DNA of 64,000 nt from Rhizobium oryziradicis (GCF_001939045.1 NZ_MKIM01000018.1:1-64000); one strand, 5' to 3'. Numbered from the stretch's first letter, positions 45,631 through 55,716 are shown. The notes: generated by a model not told the origin, from the letters alone. Program-made: numbers and translations.

Positions 45631-47985
45631 ATGGTGAACGTGCAGCGGGCAACCGCAGCCGATGATCGGTTGCGACTCAAATTATATGGATTTGCGTCTC
45701 TTCTGAAATCTGTCACGCAACGAAAAAACCCATTCTCCGGAACAACCAGTCTATCTGCGACCAATACGGATGCAGCACTCAGGCAAATCATTCCAGTGCT
45801 GGTTGTTGCTTTTCTCATCGTTGTTGCTTTGGCACGTGGCTTGGGTCTTGTCTCGGAATACGGTCGAATGGAAAGTGCCATTCGCCACTCCACCGCAATG
45901 ATGGCTTCAACTGCTGCGGCAGCCCTCTCTTCAGGGCCAACCAGTCCGGCAACCATGGATCGGAAAAGTGCCGAGGCTTTGATCGCGCGCTTTCTCCCGG
46001 CTGATCTGATTGACGATGAGAGTTTTGTGTTGCTGCTCAATCCGAACGGATTGGTGGTTGCTGGCTCCCCAAAAGGGGCAGCGTTCGTCGGCTTGCATAT
46101 GATGGATCTGTTTCCAGAAGTTGCCACGCTGAGGCGGTTTGCTGACAAAACCGGCGCGATTGAAACCAATATTGATGGCTCACGCCATATCGCGGTTTTG
46201 ACGCCCACCGGCGAAGATGGTGCCTTGGTGCTGGCAGCCCATTCGCTCAAATCGGCGGCCGATTATTGGCAGGCCGAAATTGCGCTCAATGTGACGCTGT
46301 TTTCAGCCATTTCGCTCATTCTCATGGGTGTACTCTACGCTTATTTTTCGCAAGCCAAACGTGCGCGCGAGACCTCCGATGTGTTTGTTGAATCCAACCA
46401 TCGGGTGGAAACCGCGCTTTCGCGCGGCCGTTGCGGCTTGTGGGATTTCGATCTCGCCACCCGCAAGTTGGTCTGGTCACAGTCGATGTTTGAAATCCTT
46501 GGACAAGAGCCGTCCAGCGAACCTTTCGCCTTCACGGATGCCGCAAAGATGATGCATCCGGACGATGGCAATCTCTATGCCTTGGCACGCACCATAGGCC
46601 GCAATGTCGATCGCCATATCGATCAGGTCTTTCGCATGCGCCATGCCAACGGTCATTATGTCTGGCTGCGCGCCCGCGCCCAGGTTATCCGCACCCATTC
46701 CGGTCGTCCACATGTGATTGGCATTGCCATGGACGTGACCGAACAGCACCGGCTTGCACAGCGCTACGCTGAAGCGGACCAGAGGCTGGCTGACGCGATT
46801 GAGAGCACATCTGAAGCCTTCGTTCTGTGGGACAAGAACGACCGTCTGGTCATGTGGAATGCTCACTTTCAAAAAGTCTACGGCCTGCCCGATAACATTC
46901 TGGTTCCCGGTGTTGAGCGCTCTAAAGTGGATGCCGCCGCCGCCAGACCGATTATTCAACGGCGCATTGCCGATCCGAGCGCCACGGGTAGCTCGCGAAC
47001 AACAGAGTTGCAGTTGGCCGATGAGCGCTGGCTGCAGATCAACGAGCGCCGCACCCGCGATGGCGGCCTGGTTTCGGTCGGTACCGACATTACCTTGCTC
47101 AAACGCCATCAAGAGCGCCTGCGCGAGCAAGAACGCCGCCTGATGGCAACCATTGGCGATCTTTCCGCCTCTCAGAAAAAACTGGAACGCCAAAAATCCG
47201 AGTTGTCGGAAGCTAACGAGAAGTATCTCGCAGAAAAACAGCGCGCCGAGGCCGCCAACAAAGCAAAGTCAGAGTTTCTGGCCAATATGTCGCATGAGCT
47301 TCGCACGCCGCTCAACGCCATTCTGGGCTTTTCGGAGATCTTGTGCACCAACATGTTTGGGCCAATCGGCTCACCAAAATACGATGAATATGCAAGGGAT
47401 ATTCACGACAGTGGCCGTCACTTGTTGAATGTTATCAATGACATTTTGGATATGTCCAAGATTGAAGCGGGTCACATGATCCTGAAATGCGAAACCATTG
47501 ATTTCGCCTCCCTGATTGATGAAACCCTGCGTCTCACCACCGTATCAGCCACGGGGAAAAATATTTCGGTTGAAAGACGTATTGCATCCGGGCTGACGCT
47601 CACCGCAGACCGGCGCGCCATGAAGCAAATCATGCTGAATATTCTCTCCAACTCGGTGAAATTCACCAATGCGGGCGGAAATATCTCGGTGCGCTCCTAT
47701 AAAGTCGCAGGTGCGGTAAGACTGTTGATTGCCGATACCGGTATTGGCATTCCGAAAAAGGCGATTGGCAAGATCGGCCAACCGTTCGAGCAGGTTCAAA
47801 GCCAATATGCCAAGAGCAAAGGCGGCTCCGGTCTTGGTCTGGCCATTTCGCGATCCCTCACCATGCTGCACGGCGGCACTTTGACCGTGCGGTCTCGCGA
47901 GGGTGTTGGCACCGTCGTGGTCATTACGGTGCCAGATTCTGTGCCCTTAAAGGAAGATGCACCGGCAGTGGCTTATGCTTCATGA
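45631..47985 (+). CDS. PAS-domain sensor histidine kinase (PdhS/DivJ-like)
   Basis: A 784-residue inner-membrane kinase. Two membrane segments (about 53-73 and 219-238) flank a periplasmic domain; then two PAS domains (about 255-375 and 385-490), a coiled coil (490-545), a HisKA domain with the phospho-accepting H555 in MSHELRTPLNAILGFSEIL, and the ATPase domain with NILSNSVKFT, DTGIGIP and GGSGLGLAIS. The HisKA sequence resembles kinases of the PleC/DivJ/PdhS group that act on DivK in the alphaproteobacterial cell cycle. Position next to glnE and a CtrA box upstream support that, but identity is inference. Start has GGCGGGGAAT upstream. Confidence 0.8.
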   Translation: MVNVQRATAADDRLRLKLYGFASLLKSVTQRKNPFSGTTSLSATNTDAALRQIIPVLVVAFLIVVALARGLGLVSEYGRMESAIRHSTAMMASTAAAALSSGPTSPATMDRKSAEALIARFLPADLIDDESFVLLLNPNGLVVAGSPKGAAFVGLHMMDLFPEVATLRRFADKTGAIETNIDGSRHIAVLTPTGEDGALVLAAHSLKSAADYWQAEIALNVTLFSAISLILMGVLYAYFSQAKRARETSDVFVESNHRVETALSRGRCGLWDFDLATRKLVWSQSMFEILGQEPSSEPFAFTDAAKMMHPDDGNLYALARTIGRNVDRHIDQVFRMRHANGHYVWLRARAQVIRTHSGRPHVIGIAMDVTEQHRLAQRYAEADQRLADAIESTSEAFVLWDKNDRLVMWNAHFQKVYGLPDNILVPGVERSKVDAAAARPIIQRRIADPSATGSSRTTELQLADERWLQINERRTRDGGLVSVGTDITLLKRHQERLREQERRLMATIGDLSASQKKLERQKSELSEANEKYLAEKQRAEAANKAKSEFLANMSHELRTPLNAILGFSEILCTNMFGPIGSPKYDEYARDIHDSGRHLLNVINDILDMSKIEAGHMILKCETIDFASLIDETLRLTTVSATGKNISVERRIASGLTLTADRRAMKQIMLNILSNSVKFTNAGGNISVRSYKVAGAVRLLIADTGIGIPKKAIGKIGQPFEQVQSQYAKSKGGSGLGLAISRSLTMLHGGTLTVRSREGVGTVVVITVPDSVPLKEDAPAVAYAS

Positions 47986-48101
47986 CAAAGAATTAATCCA
48001 ATGTCACTTGCTGTTGTATTGGATGTGAACGGACAAAGCGCGACAATAGCCTTGACCGGCTAACTATTTTTCATGCCGGTTTATTCGAGGAGGAGCGAAT
48101 T

Positions 48102-48440
48102 ATGTCTTACATGATCAAAGTCTCTGTAGCCGCCGTTCTCGCAACCGCCGCCATGACCGGCATGAGCCATGCTGCCATGTCTGCCGCTGACAAGGCGCTG
48201 GCCACCGATCACAATCCCCGCTTTGTCATCAGCTCGCCGGATGAGATCGAAAAGCACGACACATTCCAGGATTTTCTGGGATCGCTGTCACCCACCAGCC
48301 CGCAAGCACGCGCGGTTCAGGCAGCCATTCGGGAAAACCCGGTTCTGCGCAAACAATTCCTGTCGCAGAATATCGAAATCAAGAATGTGATTTTTGCCGA
48401 TGAAGCCTCCGATGGCAGCTTCGTGCTGTATGTTCGCTGA
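48102..48440 (+). CDS. Small exported protein of unknown function
   Basis: A 112-residue protein with a signal peptide (residues 1-25, ending SHAAM) and a soluble mature part with DHNPRFVISSPDEIEKHDT and SFVLYVR at the C-terminus. GGAGGAG lies just before the ATG. It follows the PAS kinase and is convergent with glnE. Not recognised; the family could be periplasmic. Confidence 0.65.
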   Translation: MSYMIKVSVAAVLATAAMTGMSHAAMSAADKALATDHNPRFVISSPDEIEKHDTFQDFLGSLSPTSPQARAVQAAIRENPVLRKQFLSQNIEIKNVIFADEASDGSFVLYVR

Positions 48441-48457
48441 CATGTCGGTCAAGAAAA

Positions 48458-48481
48458 GGGCCGGACATGTCTGCCCGGCCT
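48458..48481. terminator. Hairpin between convergent genes
   Basis: GGCCGG and CCGGCC pair around a ten-base loop, 19 bases after the exported-protein stop and 36 before the glnE stop. GACATGTC occurs twice nearby. A modest bidirectional terminator at best. Confidence 0.4.
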
Positions 48482-48516
48482 GAAATCTGATGAGCGACGC
48501 TCTGTGGCGTTGCAAC

Positions 48517-51468
48517 TTATGCCCTAACGACAGCTTGAAAAATCCGGCGTACCGCTTTTGAAACTCGTTTCAGCTCCACCTCGAGGGATTTGACATCGGG
48601 ACAATCTGTGACGCGCAGCAGCAGATCCATCAAACCCGCTGGCGCTTCGGCAGGGTGGAAATGACCATCAACACAGGTGCGGGTGACTTGCGCAATGTCG
48701 CTATAGAGCTTTAATGCGGCAAGGCATGTCTCCAGATCGTCCTTGGAGATCATAAGGGTTCCCAGAGCCTTCAAGCTTTCTGCGGTGGTAAGACCTCGCT
48801 GAACAGGAATGCCCTCACCCGGCGCAATCAGGGCCAAATACTGCGCCATGAATTCGAGATCAATCAGACCACCCGGAATAAGTTTGACGTCGAATGCGTC
48901 CTTTGGCGGTTTTTCTGCATCAATCAAGCTGCGCATCTCGGTCACGGCGGTCGCAACCTCGCTTTTATCACGGCGCGTTTGCAAAATCCCGGCAATGCTG
49001 GCCTCACCCTGTTTCATCAACCCGGCATCGCCGGTCACCAAGCGCGCCCGGGTTAGCGCCATATGCTCCCACGTCCATGCCTCTTGTGCCTGATAGCGCT
49101 CAAACGCCTTTAACCGTGTGGCCACAGGACCTTTGTTGCCGGACGGGCGAAGCCGCATATCGACTTCATACAGCACGCCTTCCGCCGTCGGCGCGGAAAG
49201 CGCTGCAATCAGTCGCTGGGTAAAGCGAGTGTAATAGCGCACCGGGTCCAAGGGCCTCTCACCATCACTATCGCCCGCATCCTCCGGATATTCATAGAGA
49301 ACAATCAGATCAACGTCCGAACCTGCGGTGAGTTCATAGGAACCAAGTTTTCCCATCCCCACGAGTGCGGCTTCAGCACCGTCAATACGGCCATGGCTGG
49401 CTTCCATTTCCCGCTGCACCGCTTGAAATGCCTGATCGATCACCAGATCCGCCAAATCAGTAAAGGCGCGACCTGCGGTATCCGCCGTGATCGAGGCGGT
49501 CAGCAATCGAATGCCAATTAAAAACCGCTGCTCGGCTGCAAAGATGCGCAAGCGATCCAGCATGTCTTCATAATGGCCAACCCCCATCAAGAAGGCATCC
49601 AACCGCTTGGAAAGATAGCTTCGGGTTGGCAATTCCTCCAAAATGGCGGGGTCCAGCATGCCATCAAACACATGGGGTCGGCTGGCAATAATATTTGCAA
49701 GGCGTGGAGCTGCCGCCATGATGGTCACGAGAAGATCCAGCAGAGCCGCATTATTGGCCAGCAAGGAAAACAGTTGAATCCCCGCCGGCAACCCCGCCAA
49801 GAAGGCATCGAACCGCAAGAGCGCTTCATCTGCCCGGCTGCTTTCGCCAAAACTCTTGAGCAGGCGCGGGGTCAACTCTGTCAGTCTTTCGCGCGCTTCC
49901 ACCGATTGCGTGGCGCGATAACGACCATAGTGCCAGGTGCGAATAACCCGCGATATGTCCTCTGGCCGCTTAAAGCCAAGTTTTTGCAAGGTTACCAGCG
50001 TGTCGGGATCATCCTTCTGGCCCGTGAAAACCAAATTGCCATCAATCGACAATTCGCCTTCCTGCTCAAACAACTGCGCATAGCGGCGCTCAACCGTCTT
50101 CAAGCGTTTTTGCAAGGCTTCCGAAAAACTCGGGACACTTGAAAAGCCCATCATAAAAGCAATGCGCTTGAGCTCCGCCTCGGTTGTCGGCAGCGTGTGA
50201 GTTTGCTCATCATGCACCATCTGGATACGGTGTTCGACATCGCGCAAAAACCAGTAAGCTTCGGTCAGTTCATCGCGGGTGTCAGCGTCAATCCAGCGGG
50301 CCTGCGCCAGTGCTGCCAGCGCTGCCTCGGTGGCTTTCGTGCGCAATTCCAACATGCGCCCGCCCGCGATCAATTGCTGCGTCTGGGCAAAAAATTCGAT
50401 TTCACGAATGCCACCACGCCCAAGTTTGACGTTATGGCCTTTCACGGCAATGGTGCTATGGCCCTTGTGGCTATGGATCTGGCGTTTGATGGAATGAATA
50501 TCGGCAATGGCCGCATAATCGAGATATTTGCGAAAGACAAAAGGCGAAAGCTCTTTCAGAAAAGCCTCTCCCGCCGCGACATCGCCCGCAACCGGCCGCG
50601 CCTTGATAAAGGCTGCCCGCTCCCAGTTTTGCCCGCGACCTTCATAATAGTTGAGGGCCGCCTCCACCGGCACCGCCAGCGGTGTCGCACCGGGGTCTGG
50701 CCGCAAGCGCAGATCGGTGCGAAACACATAGCCATCTGCCGTGCGTTCTTGCAGAATGCGGATCAACCGGCGCATCATCCGGCCATAGGTTTCCGTGCCG
50801 TCTTCAGGCTGGTTCAAAATGCCTGCTTCAGCATCGAAAAACACCACAAGATCAATGTCAGACGAATAGTTCAGCTCGAAAGCACCCAGCTTGCCCATGC
50901 CCAGCACAATCAAACCACTGCCTTTGGCGGGTGCCGTCACGTCCTTCAGATGCAATTTTCCCGTCTCGGACCCCACCAGCAAGAGATGGTCAATGGCGGC
51001 GGCGATTGCAGCATCAGCCATGCGGCTGAGCCAAAACGTTACCTCTCTTGCATCCAAAATCCGGCCAAGATCGGCCAGCGCCAGAAAAAAAGACAAGCCG
51101 CGTTTGGCTTGGCGCAGGCACGTCATCACTGCCGCTTCCGAGGGCGATGGGCTGTCTGCTTGCGGCTGCCACGCCTGTCGCGCTTGCTGCACAAGCCCTT
51201 CAAGGCTTTCATCAAGCGGCGTGCTAAGAGCCTGCGCGATCAAATTGGGTTGGCGGGCAACAATCTCGCGCAAATGGGGCGAAAGCGTCAGCGCCGCAAT
51301 CAGAAAGTCTTTTACAGCGCTTTCACCGAGCAACAGATCCGCAACAACAGGCTCTTGTCGACCCAAGTCTTTCAATTGCGAGACAACCACCCGTGTTTCG
51401 GTCTTGTTGAGCGGCTTTATCACGTCAGCGGACACATCCACTAAACGCTTCGTTCGTTGATCTGCCAT
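48517..51468 (-). CDS. glnE: Glutamine-synthetase adenylyltransferase/adenylyl-removing enzyme
   Basis: A 983-residue bifunctional enzyme controlling glutamine synthetase: the N-terminal half removes AMP (deadenylylation), the C-terminal half attaches it. N-terminal nucleotidyltransferase motif: YSSDIDLVVFFDAE (about 202-215). C-terminal motif: GSDVDLIVLYEYPEDAGD, each with the G-S-D-x-D-L core. Both domains are complete and the length matches. ATG at 51468 is supported by GGGAGGAAAC; the frame continues upstream to 51528 without a ribosome site. It lies downstream of the sensor kinase gene on the same strand, 66 bases away. Confidence 0.94.
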   Translation of the reverse strand: MADQRTKRLVDVSADVIKPLNKTETRVVVSQLKDLGRQEPVVADLLLGESAVKDFLIAALTLSPHLREIVARQPNLIAQALSTPLDESLEGLVQQARQAWQPQADSPSPSEAAVMTCLRQAKRGLSFFLALADLGRILDAREVTFWLSRMADAAIAAAIDHLLLVGSETGKLHLKDVTAPAKGSGLIVLGMGKLGAFELNYSSDIDLVVFFDAEAGILNQPEDGTETYGRMMRRLIRILQERTADGYVFRTDLRLRPDPGATPLAVPVEAALNYYEGRGQNWERAAFIKARPVAGDVAAGEAFLKELSPFVFRKYLDYAAIADIHSIKRQIHSHKGHSTIAVKGHNVKLGRGGIREIEFFAQTQQLIAGGRMLELRTKATEAALAALAQARWIDADTRDELTEAYWFLRDVEHRIQMVHDEQTHTLPTTEAELKRIAFMMGFSSVPSFSEALQKRLKTVERRYAQLFEQEGELSIDGNLVFTGQKDDPDTLVTLQKLGFKRPEDISRVIRTWHYGRYRATQSVEARERLTELTPRLLKSFGESSRADEALLRFDAFLAGLPAGIQLFSLLANNAALLDLLVTIMAAAPRLANIIASRPHVFDGMLDPAILEELPTRSYLSKRLDAFLMGVGHYEDMLDRLRIFAAEQRFLIGIRLLTASITADTAGRAFTDLADLVIDQAFQAVQREMEASHGRIDGAEAALVGMGKLGSYELTAGSDVDLIVLYEYPEDAGDSDGERPLDPVRYYTRFTQRLIAALSAPTAEGVLYEVDMRLRPSGNKGPVATRLKAFERYQAQEAWTWEHMALTRARLVTGDAGLMKQGEASIAGILQTRRDKSEVATAVTEMRSLIDAEKPPKDAFDVKLIPGGLIDLEFMAQYLALIAPGEGIPVQRGLTTAESLKALGTLMISKDDLETCLAALKLYSDIAQVTRTCVDGHFHPAEAPAGLMDLLLRVTDCPDVKSLEVELKRVSKAVRRIFQAVVRA

Positions 51469-51533
51469 GTTTCCTCCCAGCCCGCTTTTGTTTGAGTGTT
51501 TCTGACAAACACTCACAAAGGGTTGCAAAGAGT

Positions 51534-52937
51534 TTATGCCGTTGCGCGCGGAAAAACCATGGTGACGGTGAGGCCCGGTGCCTGTCCGTCCCCATCGTTG
51601 GTATCACTCAACTCCATCCGTCCACCGTGCAGCGCCATCACGGCGGCCACCAGCGACAGCCCAAGGCCGGTGCCCGGCTTGCTGCGGCTTTCATCGAGCC
51701 TCACGAACCGTTTCACGGCATCATCACGCCGCTCCGCAGGAATGCCCGGTCCATGATCGGCAATGCTCAAGCGAACGTCTTGGTCACCGGCTTTGAGGCT
51801 GACGCGGATTTCACTGCCATCATCACCGGCATATTTGATAGCATTGTCGAGCAGATTGAAAATGGCCTGACCAATGAGTTCTCGGTTGCCGCGTACCCGA
51901 CCTTCTTGCACAACATCACTGACCAGCACATAGCCCGCCTCCTCGGCCACCGGCTCGTAAAGCTCCGCCGTATCGGTGGCAATGACTGAGAGATCGAGAT
52001 CAGACAGTTCCGCGGCAATATTGCCTGCCTCCACCCTAGAGATCATCAAAAGCGCGTTGAACGTGCGGATCAATTGATCCGATTCACCGATAATGCCTTC
52101 AAGGGCGGCCCTGCGCCTTTCCTCATTGCCATCATCCAGGGCATCCGAGGCCTTATTGCGCAAGCGCGTCAGCGGCGTTTTCAAATCATGGGCAATATTG
52201 TCCGACACCTGCCGCAGGCCTTCGTTCAGCTTTTCAATGCGCTCCAGCATCTGGTTCAGCGACACGGACAGCCGATCAAACTCATCTCCGGAGCCAGACA
52301 CCGGCAAGCGCTGGGCCAGATCTCCGGCCATGATCTTTTTGCCAGCCTCCGACATGCGGTCAATTCGCTTCAGGGCATTGCGACCAATGGCAAACCAGAT
52401 CAGCAAAGCCCCCGCACCCATAATAGCCAAAGCCACCATCAGCGCCTTGCGCACCAAAATCCGAAATTTTGTCGGCTCACCCAGATCGCGGCCCACCAGA
52501 ATGCGCAAACCATTATCGAGGAAAAACACTTTGGCCAGAGCCAGATGTTGGCGGTCATTGCTGGTTTCGAGATAGCGGTTATAGCCGAAGGGAAAATCGG
52601 TCCAACCCTCGTGGTCCAGAACGCCCGGCTGCACCGAGCTGACATTGCCTGCCAAAAACTGACCATTCGGGCCAGCGATCACATAGAGATTGGCACCGGG
52701 CTGGCGCATGCGCCGTTCCATCAGCTTCAGCAGGCTGTTAACGCCACCACGATCATAAACCCGTTGAATTTCAGTAATTTCCTGCTGCAAACTGTCGCGG
52801 GTTTGCTGATCCAGCAGCCGTTCAGAAAGGGCTGTGACATAAAACACCAAAAATGCCGCACACAGGGCAAACAGTAAAATATAGAGCGCCGAAAGCCGCA
52901 CAGCGGTTGACCGCATCAGTAAACCAAGGCGATTCAT
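51534..52937 (-). CDS. Sensor histidine kinase, OmpR-partner type
   Basis: A 467-residue membrane kinase. Two membrane segments (about 10-30 and 165-185) enclose a periplasmic domain of about 130 residues; then a HAMP domain, HisKA with phospho-accepting histidine in DNIAHDLKTPLTRLRNKASD, and an ATPase domain with LLDNAIKYA, DHGPGIP and GTGLGLSLVAAVMALHGG. It is 55 bases downstream of the response regulator gene, forming a two-component pair, in the position of the degP-linked pair of rhizobia. Signal unknown. Confidence 0.88.
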   Translation of the reverse strand: MNRLGLLMRSTAVRLSALYILLFALCAAFLVFYVTALSERLLDQQTRDSLQQEITEIQRVYDRGGVNSLLKLMERRMRQPGANLYVIAGPNGQFLAGNVSSVQPGVLDHEGWTDFPFGYNRYLETSNDRQHLALAKVFFLDNGLRILVGRDLGEPTKFRILVRKALMVALAIMGAGALLIWFAIGRNALKRIDRMSEAGKKIMAGDLAQRLPVSGSGDEFDRLSVSLNQMLERIEKLNEGLRQVSDNIAHDLKTPLTRLRNKASDALDDGNEERRRAALEGIIGESDQLIRTFNALLMISRVEAGNIAAELSDLDLSVIATDTAELYEPVAEEAGYVLVSDVVQEGRVRGNRELIGQAIFNLLDNAIKYAGDDGSEIRVSLKAGDQDVRLSIADHGPGIPAERRDDAVKRFVRLDESRSKPGTGLGLSLVAAVMALHGGRMELSDTNDGDGQAPGLTVTMVFPRATA

Positions 52938-52992
52938 AAGGTCATACCATCCGTGTCAGTGTTACAAACCGCGGCCATTCGAGCAGCATTAA

Positions 52993-53751
52993 TTAGCCTT
53001 CGTCCTTGATCATATAGCCCGCACCGCGCACGGTTTTTAAAAGCGGCTTATCAAAATCGCGCTCAATCTTGGAGCGCAGGCGAGAGACATGCACATCGAT
53101 CACGTTGGTTTGGGGATCGAAGTGGTAGTCCCACACGTGCTCCAGCAGCATGGTGCGCGTGACCACCTGACCCGCATTTTTCATCAAATATTCCAGCAAT
53201 CTAAACTCGCGCGGCTGGAGCAGGATTTCCTTGCCCTCGCGGCGCACTTCATGGGACAGCCGGTCCAGCTCCAGATCGCCAACCCGGTAGATCATATCCT
53301 GTTCTGGTGCGCCTTTGCGCCTGCCCAGAACCTCCACCCGCGCCAGCAATTCCGAAAAAGCATAGGGCTTTGGCAAATAATCATCACCGCCGGCACGCAG
53401 ACCCGTCACCCGGTCATCTACCTGACCCAAGGCCGACAAAATGAGCACAGGCGTGTTGATGGCACGTTTGCGCAGCTCCGAAATCACCGACAAGCCATCG
53501 CGGCGCGGCAACATCCGATCGATGATCATCACGTCATAAGTATTTTCCGTGCCCATAAACAGGCCAGCTTCGCCATCGCTGGCGTGATCGGCCAAAATCC
53601 CGGCCTCTCGAAATGCCTTGGTCATGTAGGCCGCAGCTTCGAGATCATCTTCAATAACAAGTATTTTCATGTGCATGACATTACTGCCAGCCGCGCCCCG
53701 TGCAAAACCCGAATTGCCGCTTTCCACGCTTTGTCCCGTTTCAATTGTCAT
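52993..53751 (-). CDS. OmpR-family response regulator
   Basis: A 252-residue DNA-binding regulator. The receiver domain begins at MKILVIEDD (about residue 28), with the phospho-accepting aspartate in YDVMIIDRMLPRRDG and the conserved lysine in YLPKPYAFSELLARV. The C-terminal winged helix has LPREF-type LQPREFRLLEYLMKNAGQVV and VHVSRLRSKIE. AAGGAG before ATG at 53751 supports this start, which gives an extra 27 residues before the receiver; starting at M26/M28 is the alternative. It precedes its cognate kinase and follows degP. Confidence 0.9.
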   Translation of the reverse strand: MTIETGQSVESGNSGFARGAAGSNVMHMKILVIEDDLEAAAYMTKAFREAGILADHASDGEAGLFMGTENTYDVMIIDRMLPRRDGLSVISELRKRAINTPVLILSALGQVDDRVTGLRAGGDDYLPKPYAFSELLARVEVLGRRKGAPEQDMIYRVGDLELDRLSHEVRREGKEILLQPREFRLLEYLMKNAGQVVTRTMLLEHVWDYHFDPQTNVIDVHVSRLRSKIERDFDKPLLKTVRGAGYMIKDEG

Positions 53752-53782
53752 GATCCGCTCCTTCAAGCATTTCCTGAAGCAA

Positions 53783-53833
53783 AACCGCCATCGTGTTTAA
53801 GAAAACACGGCGGTTGGCAACATGCCAACCGCC
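53783..53833 (-). promoter_or_regulatory. Two mutually exclusive hairpins between degP and the response regulator
   Basis: On the minus strand, GGCGGTTGGCA-TGT-TGCCAACCGCC is a perfect 11-bp stem (53833-53809), and its 3' arm can alternatively pair further down: AACCGC/GCGGTT plus CGTGTTT/AAACACG (53815-53783), followed by a short T-run. One can form only if the other does not. It may be the degP terminator or an attenuator of the regulator gene. Confidence 0.5.
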
Positions 53834-53849
53834 GCATCAGCAATGAGAG

Positions 53850-53897
53850 TTTGTCAGGGAAAAGTGGCATCCGGTTTTCCCGAAAAGACAAACGTAA
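53850..53897. repeat. Dispersed rhizobial repeat, third copy
   Basis: GGGAAAAGTGGCATCC is followed by GGTTTTCCCGAAAAGACAAACG. GGGAAAA/TTTTCCC and TTTGTC/GACAAA are nested dyads, giving a small palindromic unit. It starts 20 bases beyond the degP stop. Confidence 0.65.
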
Positions 53898-53917
53898 TTC
53901 ACACTCCAAAAGTGAGA

Positions 53918-55459
53918 TCAGCCCTGACTGATTGGCAGAGCCACAAAGCGGCTGCCGTTATCGGTCTGGATCTGGAAGAGCGCCTTGGTGCGACCGCTCT
54001 TCTTGGCTTGGTCGATGATCTTGGTAATATCATCGGCCTTGGCAACCTCCTGATTGTTCACAGAGGTGATTGTCTGACCAACCTTCAGGCCCTTGTCGGC
54101 AGCATCCGAATTCTGATCGACATTGGTGATCGCCAGACCCTTGCCATCGTCAGAAGGCTTGACCGTGATACCCAGATTGGCAAGAGCCTTCTCGGTTGCA
54201 GGGCCTGCATTATCCGACTGACCCTGATCGCTGTCATTGCTGGCCACATCCTTGGCCGCAGGCAGGTTTCCAAGGTCAACCTTGACTGACTTCGAGGCAC
54301 CATCCCGCCACAAGGACACATCAACCTTTGTTCCCGGTGCAAAGCCAGCAATGCGCTTGGCCAAATCGCGAGGATCCTTCACCGGATCACCATTGACGGC
54401 GGTGATCACATCGCCCTGCTTAATGCCAGCCTTTTCGCCTGGTGAGCCAGCCTGTGGCTCGGCCACAAGCGCGCCCTTGGCATCGGCCAGACCCAAAGAT
54501 TCAGCAATGTCCTTGGTGACCGGCTGGATCTGCACGCCCAACCAGCCGCGCTTGACCTCACCATTCTTGATCAACTCATTCACCACCGACTTGGCCGTGG
54601 ATGCAGGGATCGCAAAGGCAATACCGACGCTGCCACCCGATGGCGAGAAGATCGCCGTGTTGATACCAACCACCTGACCATTGAGATTGAAGTCAGGACC
54701 GCCAGAATTGCCACGGTTTACCGGCGCGTCAATCTGGATGTAATCGTCGTAAGGACCAGAGCCAATATCACGCCCAAAGGCCGAAACGATACCGGAGGTC
54801 ACAGTGCCGCCAAGACCAAAGGGATTGCCGACTGCAACAACCCAATCCCCAACGCGCACCTTGCTGTCATCAGCCCAGTTCACATAGGTGAATTTCTTCT
54901 TCGGTGCATCGACCTTCAGCACGGCCAGATCGGTGCGCTGATCCTTGCCAACCAGTTTGGCATCATATTCGGTGCCATCATTCATCACGACCGTATAGGC
55001 CTGACCATCGGAAACAACGTGATTGTTGGTGACCAGATAGCCATCTTCCGAGATGAAGAAGCCCGAGCCTTGCGCAACGGGACGCAGTTTGCCGTGGCGC
55101 TCTGCGCGTGGGCCATGTTTGTCAGGACCGCCCTGTCCAGGCATGCCCCATTCCTTGAAAAAGCGCTTCAGCGGATCAGGAAGCTGGTCGAGATCGCGGC
55201 CGTTAAAGGAGAAGCCATTGCTGTCGTCGCTGGCCTGCTGCACATCCGACTTAACCCGGATCGACACAACGGCTGGTGACACAGCGCTCACCAGATCGGC
55301 AAAACTTGGCACCTGCGGAGCCTGCACATTCACGGCTTCTGCATAAGCAGGCGTGAGCATCGCTGGCAAAGAACCGGTCATCATCAGGGCAGCCAGGCCC
55401 GCAATTGTGCCGGTGCGCAGGATGGTCTTGGTTGTGTTAGACGTTGTGGTGTTAGACAT
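53918..55459 (-). CDS. degP: Periplasmic serine protease DegP/HtrA
   Basis: A 513-residue heat-shock protease and chaperone of the periplasm. A signal peptide (about 1-41, ending TPAYA) is followed by a trypsin-like domain with catalytic H147 (YLVTNNHVV), D177 (RTDLAVLKV) and S252 (NRGNSGGPDF), and two PDZ domains (about 285-370 and 405-505). Start at 55459 (MSNTTTSN) is preceded by AAAGGT ten bases away; an in-frame ATG at 55489 is the alternative. It lies between the cytochrome c maturation genes and a two-component pair, as in rhizobia. The gap upstream (263 bases) leaves room for its own promoter. Confidence 0.94.
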   Translation of the reverse strand: MSNTTTSNTTKTILRTGTIAGLAALMMTGSLPAMLTPAYAEAVNVQAPQVPSFADLVSAVSPAVVSIRVKSDVQQASDDSNGFSFNGRDLDQLPDPLKRFFKEWGMPGQGGPDKHGPRAERHGKLRPVAQGSGFFISEDGYLVTNNHVVSDGQAYTVVMNDGTEYDAKLVGKDQRTDLAVLKVDAPKKKFTYVNWADDSKVRVGDWVVAVGNPFGLGGTVTSGIVSAFGRDIGSGPYDDYIQIDAPVNRGNSGGPDFNLNGQVVGINTAIFSPSGGSVGIAFAIPASTAKSVVNELIKNGEVKRGWLGVQIQPVTKDIAESLGLADAKGALVAEPQAGSPGEKAGIKQGDVITAVNGDPVKDPRDLAKRIAGFAPGTKVDVSLWRDGASKSVKVDLGNLPAAKDVASNDSDQGQSDNAGPATEKALANLGITVKPSDDGKGLAITNVDQNSDAADKGLKVGQTITSVNNQEVAKADDITKIIDQAKKSGRTKALFQIQTDNGSRFVALPISQG

Positions 55460-55620
55460 GGGATCTATACCTTTATCTTCGTTGGGCATCTGAATTCTTG
55501 ACGTCGTCTTCAAAACTTGACTGTCAGGCGGTGGATGACAAAGATATAGGTGCTCACACCTTACAAAGAACTGTCCGCAAGATGAAACTTTGGTAATGCA
55601 ATTTTTCATGCAATGGACAG

Positions 55621-55716
55621 GTTACAGCGCGGTGCGCCATATATGACGCACCGCGCTGTAACACTTTTAATCTGTTGCATAATTTTCCCGAAAACCGGAG
55701 CCCACTTTTCGGTCCG
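55621..55716. repeat. Composite dispersed repeat with 16-bp hairpin
   Basis: A perfect inverted repeat with 16-base arms GTTACAGCGCGGTGCG (55621-55636) and CGCACCGCGCTGTAAC (55647-55662) around CCATATATGA is followed by TTGCATAATTTTCCCG and AAAACCGG...CCACTTTTCGG, the inverted form of the repeat at 23095. It ends six bases before the ccmH stop. Confidence 0.65.

Noticed and set aside
50197..51444. Plus-strand frame of 415 codons
   Set aside because: Antisense shadow of glnE.
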